From NCBI GenBank assembly GCA_039199225.1, contig JBCCSZ010000119.1:1-21371 (forward strand): a stretch of DNA of 21,371 nt, read 5' to 3'. Made by a program: the position numbers and the translations under genes. Of this stretch, positions 6,433 to 13,460 are shown one piece after another. Position 1 is the first letter of the stretch, and each line of letters opens with the position of its first letter. This DNA is from JBCCSZ01 sp039199225. Lineage in GTDB: Bacteria; Bacteroidota; Bacteroidia; Chitinophagales; Saprospiraceae. The notes below the pieces were generated by a model. It was given only the letters and a program-made list of their open reading frames with translations, searched no databases and was not told the DNA's origin.

Positions 6433-8388
6433 ATGTTTCTACGCCCTACCCCTACTCTTTTATACATTGTCTTCCAATTGCTGTGGCTGCCTTTGTGTTT
6501 GGCACAAGACAGCTTGGAAATTTGGGAGATACAGGGAACGGGTAATAGCAGCATCTACCGCAATACTTCAGTACAAACAACTGCCAACATCATCACTTGG
6601 ACTAATGAGACCTATTTTTATCTGCAAAGTCCGGACAATCAATCGGACAACAACCCACTGACCTCTAATGGCATCCGAGTAGATTTGGATGCAACCCATA
6701 GTTTTCGTACTGGCGACCTAGTCACAGTTCGAGGTGTAGTCAGAGAATGGGACAACAACACCGTCATTCAAAGCAGCCCTGGCCAAGTTGTAAAAAGAGC
6801 CGAAGCGCAGGTGTTGCCATCCGCAGTAGAATTGAACGACGATTTCCCGGTGGGCCTAGCAAGAGAAGTACCAGAGTTGGAGGCTGTCGAAGGGATGTTG
6901 GTTCGCATGGAAGATGCCTCCGTCAACGGCCCAACCATCAATGGTCGAACGCCGATGACCGCCAAATCCATCCGCAGTTTTAGGGAGGCCGGCATTCAGT
7001 ATCCGGGGCAAAGCAACCTACCTGAGTGGGATGGCAATCCAGAGGTTTTTTACCTGAACCAAGCGTATGCAGAAGCACCTGGCCCAGCCTTGTTGTCGGG
7101 TGGTATGACTGTATCAGCAACGGGCTTTATATTATCACAAGAGGAACGTTATGAATTTCGTCCCTTTGAAATCATTGTCGAAGGCGACCCAAAGAGTCGG
7201 GCCATCAGAGACCGATCGGAGAAAGAAGTGACCATTGCCTCTTTCAATGCCCTATTTTTGGTCTCTACCAGCAGTAATTACGATCAGAGGATAGAGAAAC
7301 TCGCTCGCTATGTTGTCGAGATTCTCAAGACCCCAGATATATTGGCTGTACAGGAAGTAGGTGGATTGAATGTGTTGGAACGCCTTTCGGAAGAAATCAA
7401 AAAGCTCGTTCCCGATTTGACATACAAGGCTTTTCTGAATTTGGGAACAGGCAGAATCCACACAGGCTTTTTGGTGCGGAATACACTACAAGATGTCAGG
7501 GTGCGCCCTTTGGGTTCCAACCAATTCCTGAGTATTGGAGGTCGCTTGCACGACCGCCCACCGATGTTGCTAGAAGGCGCTTTTAATACCGATCCTCCAA
7601 CGCCCATTCAGGTGTTGAACCTCCACCTCCGCTCGCTGAGAGGCATAGAAGGAGACGATCAGGATTTTGTGCGGACCAAGCGCTTTGAGCAGGCAGTCTC
7701 GGTGGCTCGGATGGTCCGAAGCCTGGACAATGAAAACCTAGTCGTCGTAGGCGATTTTAATGCTTTTCAATTTACCGATGGCTACGTCGATGTGATGAGC
7801 ATCATCACCGGCCAGCCCTCCCTGGGTGCTCAGCGCAGCACAGACGCCATTGTCGATCCCCCCTTGATCAACCACACCGCAGATATTGCTCCTGAAGAAC
7901 GCTACTCTTTCGTCTTTAGCGGCAATGCCCAAATTCTCGACCACATCCTATCCAACGAGCTGGAGGACATTCAAATAACAGGGATAGAATACGCCCGCGG
8001 CAATGCCGACAACTCAGAGGTTTTTCAAAACAATCCCAATACCCTATTCCGTGTTTCAGACCATGATGCGCCCATCTTATTCCTTGAATTGTCCGAAAAG
8101 CCCGACACAATGTCCTTGCAGCCTACATCGCCAACCGCTTTCAGCTTGCGTTTTCCCAACCCCTTCCAATCTTCAGATCGCATCCTCGCCAGGCTGGTAG
8201 AAGAAGGGCCGCTCCAACTGACTTTGTATGCCTTGGACGGAAAAAAGGTGTACGACCTAAAAACTGGAAACCTGTCGGAAGAAAACTTTGAAACGAACCT
8301 TCCCCCGTACTTACCCACAGCCTTTTACCTTCTTCGAATCAGACAAGGACAAACCGATAAAACCTACAAATTATTCTATACAAACTAA
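6433..8388 (+). CDS. Secreted endonuclease/exonuclease/phosphatase-family nuclease with T9SS sorting tail
   Basis: This 651-residue protein appears complete. A signal peptide covers 1-24 (ending LCLA). Residues about 28-250 are beta-rich and resemble the OB-fold region found ahead of the catalytic domain in large extracellular nucleases (ExeM/YhcR-like). The EEP catalytic domain covers about 265-553 with N272 (SFNALF), E308 (VQEVG), H398 (NLHLRS), D441 and N443 (GDFNAF), D503-H504 (LDHI) and D543-H544 (SDHD). These are the metal and catalytic positions of the DNase I fold, and all are intact. The last ~80 residues (PNPFQSSDRI, LYALDGKKVY, FYLLRIRQG, YKLFYTN) form a type A T9SS C-terminal sorting domain. 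The protein should therefore be exported through Sec and T9SS and released or anchored at the cell surface. Likely role: degradation of extracellular DNA for nutrients or biofilm turnover. A phosphodiesterase or lipid phosphatase activity cannot be excluded from the fold. Confidence 0.9.
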   Translation: MFLRPTPTLLYIVFQLLWLPLCLAQDSLEIWEIQGTGNSSIYRNTSVQTTANIITWTNETYFYLQSPDNQSDNNPLTSNGIRVDLDATHSFRTGDLVTVRGVVREWDNNTVIQSSPGQVVKRAEAQVLPSAVELNDDFPVGLAREVPELEAVEGMLVRMEDASVNGPTINGRTPMTAKSIRSFREAGIQYPGQSNLPEWDGNPEVFYLNQAYAEAPGPALLSGGMTVSATGFILSQEERYEFRPFEIIVEGDPKSRAIRDRSEKEVTIASFNALFLVSTSSNYDQRIEKLARYVVEILKTPDILAVQEVGGLNVLERLSEEIKKLVPDLTYKAFLNLGTGRIHTGFLVRNTLQDVRVRPLGSNQFLSIGGRLHDRPPMLLEGAFNTDPPTPIQVLNLHLRSLRGIEGDDQDFVRTKRFEQAVSVARMVRSLDNENLVVVGDFNAFQFTDGYVDVMSIITGQPSLGAQRSTDAIVDPPLINHTADIAPEERYSFVFSGNAQILDHILSNELEDIQITGIEYARGNADNSEVFQNNPNTLFRVSDHDAPILFLELSEKPDTMSLQPTSPTAFSLRFPNPFQSSDRILARLVEEGPLQLTLYALDGKKVYDLKTGNLSEENFETNLPPYLPTAFYLLRIRQGQTDKTYKLFYTN

Positions 8389-8579
8389 GTCAAGCAGCAC
8401 ATTAGATGTATTTTAGCGGCAGATTTACACCTCTGAGAATGGTCGATGGGCTTTTCGCGAGATGTTATGCAGCATCAAGCATATCTTGAACAGTCATCAG
8501 TATGGCGCGTATTTTTAATGAAGTGTAGAGGTGAAAGTCGTTCAAAATAAGTCATTATCTAATTTGTCTAGGCACTTCT

Positions 8580-9743
8580 ATGAATAGAAAGGAATTTATA
8601 AAAATGTGTGGTTTGCTTGGAATTGGCTTGCCCCTACAGGCCACGCTCAGCTCCTGCAACGACGATGAAATGGAAACCAACGCTATGGAAAAAATCATTA
8701 TTATTGGAGCCGGCGCAGCAGGACTTTCAGCTGCCTACCTATTGCATCAACAAGGCATTGATTTTCAGATTTTGGAAGCCTCGTCCAGTTATGGTGGCAG
8801 AATGAAGAAAATAGATGGTTTTGCCGATTTTCCCATTTCGCTAGGTGCCGAGTGGATGCATTCCGAAAAAAGTATTTTAGAAGAAATTGTCAATGATTCT
8901 TCCGTGAATGTCGACGTAGCCACGACGCCCTATGACCCAAGCGTAGATTATGCACTTTTTGATGGAGAGAGGGTCAGCCTGGAAGAGGTAGATATTACCA
9001 TTGATCAGAAATTCATCGGTTCCAGTTGGTTTGATTTTTATGAGCAATTCGTCGTACCATCCGTTCGATCAAACATTTCTTTCAATAAGCTCATAAACGC
9101 CATTGACTATTCTGGCGATCAAGTTCGCATCAAAACTGCTGATGAGGAATTTTTAGCTGCCAAGGTCATCGTAACAGTGCCAGTAAAAATGCTTCAAAAT
9201 GACGCCATTGCCTTTACACCTGCCCTACCAAATGATAAGTTGGACGCCCTGAATGAAGTCACCGTATGGGATGGCTGTAAGGCATTCATCGAATTTACCG
9301 AAAAGTTTTACCCGGCCTTTGTGGAATACAAAATCGAGCCTGAATCTGTCGGCCAAAAGGTGTATTATGATGCAGCTTACGGCCAAAATACCAATCAGCA
9401 TATCCTGGGCTTTTTTGCCGTTGGCAGCGGCGCACAACCCTACCTCCAACTATCGCAAGAAGATTTGATCGACTACATACTGAACGAATTGGATGTTTTA
9501 TTCAATGGGCAGGCATCAGAAAAGTATGTAAAGCATATTTTTCAAAATTGGAATGCAGAACCTCACATACAAGGGGCGTACATCAACGACAATGAGGATT
9601 GGAGAAAGGTGCGATCCCTCGGAAAGTCTGTAGACAGTAAGTTGTTTTTTGCCGGGACGTCTTACACGACCGGAGACGATTGGGGAAGCGTTCATACCGC
9701 AGCGCGCTCGGCCAGAAGAGCGGTTGAGGAACTCGTACGATAA
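8580..9743 (+). CDS. FAD-dependent amine oxidase family protein with lipoprotein-like leader
   Basis: This is a 387-residue flavoprotein. The leader MNRKEFIKMCGLLGIGLPLQ ends in LSSC (Cys26), resembling the Tat-like or lipoprotein leaders of exported Bacteroidota oxidoreductases, but with RK rather than twin arginine. The FAD-binding Rossmann motif IIIGAGAAGLSAAYLL covers 40-55, followed by the acidic strand end E66 and the GG-R segment (YGGRM, 71-75) typical of amine oxidases. Residues 85-95 (PISLGAEWMH) match the family substrate-side loop. The C-terminus has the second FAD contact, FAGTSYTTGDDWGSVHTAAR (358-376 region), where many relatives have a GEAY-type sequence. The substrate (polyamine, monoamine, or something else such as a carotenoid-like compound) is not deducible. 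The stop is 7 bases from the stop of rimO on the other strand, with no terminator between, so the two transcripts probably overlap at their 3' ends. Confidence 0.87.
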   Translation: MNRKEFIKMCGLLGIGLPLQATLSSCNDDEMETNAMEKIIIIGAGAAGLSAAYLLHQQGIDFQILEASSSYGGRMKKIDGFADFPISLGAEWMHSEKSILEEIVNDSSVNVDVATTPYDPSVDYALFDGERVSLEEVDITIDQKFIGSSWFDFYEQFVVPSVRSNISFNKLINAIDYSGDQVRIKTADEEFLAAKVIVTVPVKMLQNDAIAFTPALPNDKLDALNEVTVWDGCKAFIEFTEKFYPAFVEYKIEPESVGQKVYYDAAYGQNTNQHILGFFAVGSGAQPYLQLSQEDLIDYILNELDVLFNGQASEKYVKHIFQNWNAEPHIQGAYINDNEDWRKVRSLGKSVDSKLFFAGTSYTTGDDWGSVHTAARSARRAVEELVR

Positions 9744-9750
9744 GGAAAGG

Positions 9751-11067
9751 TCAGTCAGCAACCAACTCCCCAAAGAGGTCGTAGTCGGTGCAATCGGTAA
9801 TTTTCACCTGCGCAAAGTCGCCAATTCTAACATATTGCTCCTTGGCATCCACCAATACCTCATTGTCTACTTCTGGGGAATCCGATTCTGTTCTTCCCAC
9901 AAAATAGCCCCCTTCTTTTCTGTCGAACAACACCTTTAGGGTCAGGCCCACTTTTGCCTGATTGTGCGCAAAGGAAATGGATTGTTGGACCTCCATTAAT
10001 CGGTTGGCCCTTTCGGCTTTCAATTCTGGGGGAACGTCATCCTCTAGCTGATGAGCCGAGGTATTTTCTTCATGCGAATACTGAAAAACGCCCACCCTTT
10101 CGAAACGCATTTCGCGAACAAAGTCGCACAACTCTTCAAACTCCTCCTCTGTCTCACCAGGAAAACCGACCAGCATGGTGGTGCGAATGGCAATGCCTGG
10201 AACTTTTTGACGGGCCAGCTCGATCAATGCCTTTTGCTCCTCCCGGCTCGTTTGGCGGCGCATACGCTTCAGGACGCTATTGCTGGCATGCTGAAGGGGC
10301 ATGTCCAAATAGTTACATATTTCTTTGTGAGCCGCAATGGCATCAAAAATTTCTGTTGGAAACTTACTGGGATAGGCATAGTGCAAGCGAATCCATTCGA
10401 TCCCCTCTACCTCAGCCAATGCCTGCAGTAATTCTGGCAAGGCTCGTTTCTTGTAAATATCCAAACCGTAGTAGGTCAACTCTTGTGCAATCAACATCAG
10501 TTCTTTGACGCCACTTCGGGCCAGACTTTTGGCCTGTTGTACAAGGGCCTCGATGGGTTGAGAGATGTGTTTGCCGCGCATCAGCGGAATGGCACAAAAC
10601 GAACAAGTGCGATTACAGCCTTCCGAGATTTTGAGGTAGGCAAAATGGCTGGGGGTCGTCGTGATCCGCTCCCCAATGAGATCGTGCTTATAATCCGCAT
10701 TGAGCTTAGCCAAGAGGCCCGGCATTTCCAAAGTACCAAAAAAGGCATCCACCTCCGGAATTTCCTCTTCCAGGTCGTCTTTGTAGCGTTGAGAAAGACA
10801 ACCGGTGACATACAGCTTGTCGATCTCCCCCTTAGACTTTACATCGGCATAATGCAAAATTGTATCGATGGATTCCTGTTTGGCCAAATCAATAAACCCA
10901 CAGGTATTGACAATCACCACGTTGGCATCCGGCTCGGCACCATCGTGTACCACCTCATAGTCGTTGCCCTTGAGCTGCGTGATGAGATTCTCGGAATCGA
11001 CCAAGTTTTTCGAACAGCCCAGCGTAACAACATTTACTTTATCTTTACGTATAGTACGTGTCTTCAA
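9751..11067 (-). CDS. rimO: Ribosomal protein S12 methylthiotransferase RimO
   Basis: Radical SAM enzyme that adds a methylthio group to the conserved aspartate of ribosomal protein S12. With a TTG start at 11067 it has 438 residues. The N-terminal MTTase domain has cluster cysteines C18 (TLGCSKN), C56 (NTCGF) and C90 (TGC). The radical SAM motif CNRTCSFC gives C151, C155 and C158. PLQHAS (257-262) and VGFPGETEEEF (300-310) are family hallmarks, and a TRAM domain closes the protein (about 371-433, ending YDLFGEL). YLDMPLQHAS and the S12-type C-terminus separate RimO from MiaB. The frame is open to an ATG at 11151, but those 28 residues are not family-like and would begin upstream of the predicted transcription start. 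TTG (MKTRTIRKDKVNVVTLGC) fits homologues much better. It is monocistronic here. Confidence 0.95.
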   Translation of the reverse strand: MKTRTIRKDKVNVVTLGCSKNLVDSENLITQLKGNDYEVVHDGAEPDANVVIVNTCGFIDLAKQESIDTILHYADVKSKGEIDKLYVTGCLSQRYKDDLEEEIPEVDAFFGTLEMPGLLAKLNADYKHDLIGERITTTPSHFAYLKISEGCNRTCSFCAIPLMRGKHISQPIEALVQQAKSLARSGVKELMLIAQELTYYGLDIYKKRALPELLQALAEVEGIEWIRLHYAYPSKFPTEIFDAIAAHKEICNYLDMPLQHASNSVLKRMRRQTSREEQKALIELARQKVPGIAIRTTMLVGFPGETEEEFEELCDFVREMRFERVGVFQYSHEENTSAHQLEDDVPPELKAERANRLMEVQQSISFAHNQAKVGLTLKVLFDRKEGGYFVGRTESDSPEVDNEVLVDAKEQYVRIGDFAQVKITDCTDYDLFGELVAD

Positions 11068-11148
11068 TCCTGTTTGATTTAAATGAAGCTGCCAATAGAT
11101 GGCGCATGTAACGGATGTGTTATTGTATATTGAACTTTGATTAGGCAG

Positions 11149-11156
11149 CAAAGATA
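11149..11156 (-). promoter_or_regulatory. Candidate -7 promoter element for rimO
   Basis: On the minus strand TATCTTTG fits TANNTTTG exactly, with a TTATTTTTGG segment about 12-20 bases upstream as a poor -33 region. Transcription would begin near 11142, which puts the upstream ATG at 11151 outside the mRNA and favours the TTG start at 11067 with a leader of about 75 bases. Confidence 0.4.
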
Positions 11157-11229
11157 CTGATAAGCTGCCAAAAATAAATAATTTTAATTTTCATTGAACG
11201 TTCATCATTTACAGGTATATACTTATCAT

Positions 11230-11934
11230 ATGAAAACCATCGCCACATTTCTCATCAGTCTCTTTTTGATTGGAAGTTTATCCGCCCAAGTCAGTGTGAA
11301 TGCCGCCTATGCCGCACTCAGTGCCTCTAAATGGAACGATTTGGTAGGAGATGATTTATTTCCAGGGTCGGGTTACAAACTCGGAATCGATTACTGGTTC
11401 AAGCTAAAAAATAAGCGAATTGAATTTACACCAGAGTTGACCTACAGCCAATTTACCAAATCCAGAGGCAACAATGATGTAAAGCAGACCCTGGATGCAC
11501 GTTTTATTGGATTTCACTTCAATACAAACATCTACCCAATGGACTTTGGCAACGATTGCAACTGTCCAACCTTCAACAAAGACGGCTCTTTCATAGAAAA
11601 GGGATTCTTTGTGCAAGTATCTCCGGGGATTGACTTTTTCAGAGGGCAGTATAAAAATAAGGCCACAGAACAGTATGAAGAAAACACCTCTTCCATTTTC
11701 AACATAGGCATTGGCGTAGGGATTGACATTGGTGTATTACCCATCGTAACGCTGACGCCCTTTGCCAGTTACCGCTATTATTTGGAGACAAACTGGGAAT
11801 TATTGGCAGATAATTTCTCTACTGTAGACCCCACGCCGGAAGATGCAGCAGCTGATAATCCCAATCAGTTTCACATCGGCCTAAAACTCGGATTTCGCTT
11901 TGATGAATTGAGAAATTACGGATGGAGAAGGTAA
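11230..11934 (+). CDS. Small outer-membrane beta-barrel protein
   Basis: The ATG at 11230 gives 234 residues beginning with a clean signal peptide (MKTIATFLISLFLIGSLSA, cleavage before Q20). An in-frame ATG at 11194 would prepend 12 polar residues and is unlikely. The mature part alternates hydrophobic and polar residues in strands such as RIEFTPELTYSQF, GFFVQVSPGIDFFRGQY, FNIGIGVGIDIGVL and FHIGLKLGFRF, as in small OmpX/OmpW-like 8-stranded barrels (outer membrane beta-barrel, PorT-like group). NDCNCPTF holds a pair of cysteines in a periplasmic turn or outer loop. The C-terminus continues past the last strand (DELRNYGWRR), without the terminal aromatic usual for Proteobacterial barrels. Specific function unknown. 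It diverges from rimO and is followed by a strong hairpin. Confidence 0.8.
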   Translation: MKTIATFLISLFLIGSLSAQVSVNAAYAALSASKWNDLVGDDLFPGSGYKLGIDYWFKLKNKRIEFTPELTYSQFTKSRGNNDVKQTLDARFIGFHFNTNIYPMDFGNDCNCPTFNKDGSFIEKGFFVQVSPGIDFFRGQYKNKATEQYEENTSSIFNIGIGVGIDIGVLPIVTLTPFASYRYYLETNWELLADNFSTVDPTPEDAAADNPNQFHIGLKLGFRFDELRNYGWRR

Positions 11935-12352
11935 AAAGAAGCTGTACTGAAAAGCATCGCTTTTGGGGACAGCTTCAGAAGTAAAACCCTCACTAGTAGA
12001 TTCTAAAATATGGACTAAACAAGATGTCTTTACGATGTTATAATAGTCAATTGCTGTGCCAAAAGACGTATATTTTCGTCACTCAAAAGCGGATAAAAAA
12101 TATTTTCTCCTTCCTAAAGTATATCCACCCCACAAAGTATCAACCGCCAAAAAAGCATTCAATAAATTGATAATCAGACACTTAGACAAGCATCAGAATT
12201 CCATTAAACTACTGAAGGCGATGGCCTAAGAATAGAAATTCCTCTAACAAAGCTGACACAATCCTCTGTATTTTCAACCAAGCGTTCCCCCATTCTAGCA
12301 TACTATTTGATCTACCCCTATCAGCTCCCCTGAAATTTAGATTCAGCATTCC
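11935..12352. other. Gene-free stretch with a strong hairpin and a short basic open frame
   Basis: After the hairpin at 11938-11976 there is no clear gene before 12353. One plus-strand frame, from GTG at 12056 to TAA at 12227-12229 (57 codons, in-frame stop just upstream at 12044), reads as a lysine- and histidine-rich peptide (VPKDVYFRHSKADKKYFLLP and onward, ending SIKLLKAMA). It may be a small protein or the tail of a lost gene, but it has no recognised family and no ATG. The rest is A/T-rich with no further structure that I can see. Confidence 0.4.
11938..11976 (+). terminator. Nested perfect hairpin after the beta-barrel gene
   Basis: GAAGCTGT (11938-11945) pairs with ACAGCTTC (11969-11976). 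Inside, AAAAGC and GCTTTT pair around ATC, leaving a symmetric four-base internal loop. It begins four bases after the stop codon and can form on both strands. There is no T-run after it, so it may be a 3'-end stabilising or REP-like element rather than a classical terminator. Confidence 0.45.
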
Positions 12353-12760
12353 ATGAGCCTTAAGCATAACCATCAAATAATCGAAGATCAGATACGCGGT
12401 ATTTTAGATGCTCGTATACAATATATAGACTACCAGACCAACCAAATTGTTAGCTCCATCACCGGCATAGATTTTCAAAGTGTTCACAAGCCAGACTTAT
12501 CCGTTAAGGAGCTGAATGAATTCAACTTTGCCCATAATCAATGCGATAGTTTTCTGACCGCTATGGAAGAATTCAGCAAAACCAAGCGCGCACTGCTGTT
12601 GCTCCGTGCCAAATTGAGACCAAACAATGGACAGTTGATCCTAGATCTACTACAGGATCAAAAATATATATCAATGACCGAAAAGCAACTCGAAAGATAT
12701 TTGGAAGAACACGAGGCCGCTCAGAGAAAGAAAGATACGTATCAACCTCTGTCCTCCTAG
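12353..12760 (+). CDS. Hypothetical helical protein, 135 residues
   Basis: I do not recognise this protein. The ATG at 12353 starts a soluble, mostly charged sequence with no signal peptide or membrane segment. Residues about 5-40 and 50-125 look alpha-helical, with long amphipathic stretches (SVKELNEFNFAHNQCDSFLT, then KTKRALLLLRAKL) and a highly charged C-terminal helix (EKQLERYLEEHEAAQRKKD) that could form a coiled coil. There is a single Cys. It stands alone between two long gene-free regions, and the codon pattern is A/T-richer than that of its neighbours, which may hint at foreign or young origin. No Shine-Dalgarno is seen. It is probably a real gene because the frame is long for so A/T-rich a region and the composition is protein-like, but this is not certain. 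Confidence 0.55.
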   Translation: MSLKHNHQIIEDQIRGILDARIQYIDYQTNQIVSSITGIDFQSVHKPDLSVKELNEFNFAHNQCDSFLTAMEEFSKTKRALLLLRAKLRPNNGQLILDLLQDQKYISMTEKQLERYLEEHEAAQRKKDTYQPLSS

Positions 12761-12840
12761 GCATAAGCAAGAAAACGCACCTATTCCAATAAGTATTTTT
12801 ATTCTAATTACCACTTTACATCACCTACACTTTAAAATAA

Positions 12841-12859
12841 TTACAATATCAAATTGTAA
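12841..12859 (+). terminator. A/T-rich hairpin downstream of the hypothetical gene
   Basis: TTACAAT-ATCAA-ATTGTAA is a perfect 7-base stem about 80 bases after the stop at 12760. It is followed by an A-run on the plus strand (a T-run precedes it on the minus strand), so it lacks the T-run expected for a plus-strand intrinsic terminator. It may instead mark an operator or be incidental. Confidence 0.2.
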
Positions 12860-13102
12860 AAAAACTTCCACTCCAACAGCTTCTCAAATAGTTGAATACC
12901 TACCTATTACATAGTACAAATTATACCCAACTAAAAATAGTTCTTATTTTTTTATGGAATTTCGGGGGGTGCCGTGTCCTTATATAGACCAATATGGGAA
13001 TGATCGAGATACGCGTATCGGTGATTTCAGGGTCGAAAAGCTCCTATTTTGGGCAAATATGCCCAGGTTTGGGTTGGCGAAGCTGTACCCAGGTACAACT
13101 TC

Positions 13103-13130
13103 AAAAAGGGGCAAGCTGATTGGGCTTGCC
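13103..13130 (-). terminator. Second minus-strand terminator
   Basis: On the minus strand GGCAAGC-CCAATCA-GCTTGCC (13130 to 13110) is a perfect 7-base stem with a 7-base loop, followed by CC and TTTTT (13107 to 13103). Just upstream on that strand lies another inverted repeat, GGGTGGG-T-CCCACCC (13135-13149). The pair can also fold as a three-way junction closed by GGGGCA/TGCCCC (13108-13113 with 13155-13160). It lies about 90 bases beyond the first terminator of the giant gene. Confidence 0.5.
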
Positions 13131-13215
13131 TAGAGGGTGGGTCCCACCCACTTCTGCCCCAACCTCACCCCCTACCAATTTTCTTATCCTGCACAAAACC
13201 TTCGAAAGCACCGAC

Positions 13216-13264
13216 AAAAAATCCACAAGGGATTGCCAAACAAGACGTTCAACAATCCCTTGTG
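13216..13264 (-). terminator. Strong intrinsic terminator of the giant surface-protein gene
   Basis: CACAAGGGATTG (13224-13235) and CAATCCCTTGTG (13253-13264) are perfect 12-base reverse complements separated by 17 bases. On the minus strand the stem is followed by GA and six T (13221 to 13216), the layout of a rho-independent terminator. It lies about 197 bases after the TAG stop at 13461-13463 of the giant gene. Confidence 0.7.
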
Positions 13265-13460
13265 ATAAGATGATAATACTTAAAATAAACTATGCTCTGT
13301 CTATACAAAAATTAATTGGCGAAGCGCTCAATAGCCAGTCTAACACTCAAGCATTTACTAAACAGTCAGTGCTTTCCTCCGCCTCGCTACCCAATGGTCC
13401 CAAAAGCTTTCACTCTCTGCCTACCCAGCTCAAAGCAACAGATCAATGACGTTTTCGAAG

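Larger units (their letters stand above)
12761..13460. other. Gene-free stretch: A/T-rich part, then a G/C-rich structured part with minus-strand terminators
   Basis: The first ~190 bases are very A/T-rich and contain a perfect hairpin at 12841-12859. From about 12960 the composition switches sharply to G/C-rich. This part holds a 12-base palindrome (GATACGCGTATC, 13008-13019), short hairpins such as GGGCA-AATA-TGCCC near 13049-13062 and GTACC-CA-GGTAC near 13086-13097, and the two minus-strand terminators listed separately. A 59-codon plus-strand frame (12954-13133) overlaps these hairpins and is more likely incidental. The last ~200 bases (13265-13460) are the 3' untranslated region of the giant gene; I see nothing else in them. 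Confidence 0.5.

Noticed and set aside
8410..8545. Inverted repeat CACCTCT/AGAGGTG in the gap before the amine oxidase
   Set aside because: Only seven bases and about 100 bases apart; not distinguishable from chance.
10483..11082. 199-codon open frame antisense to rimO
   Set aside because: Shadow of the rimO coding frame, which has all cluster and radical SAM cysteines.
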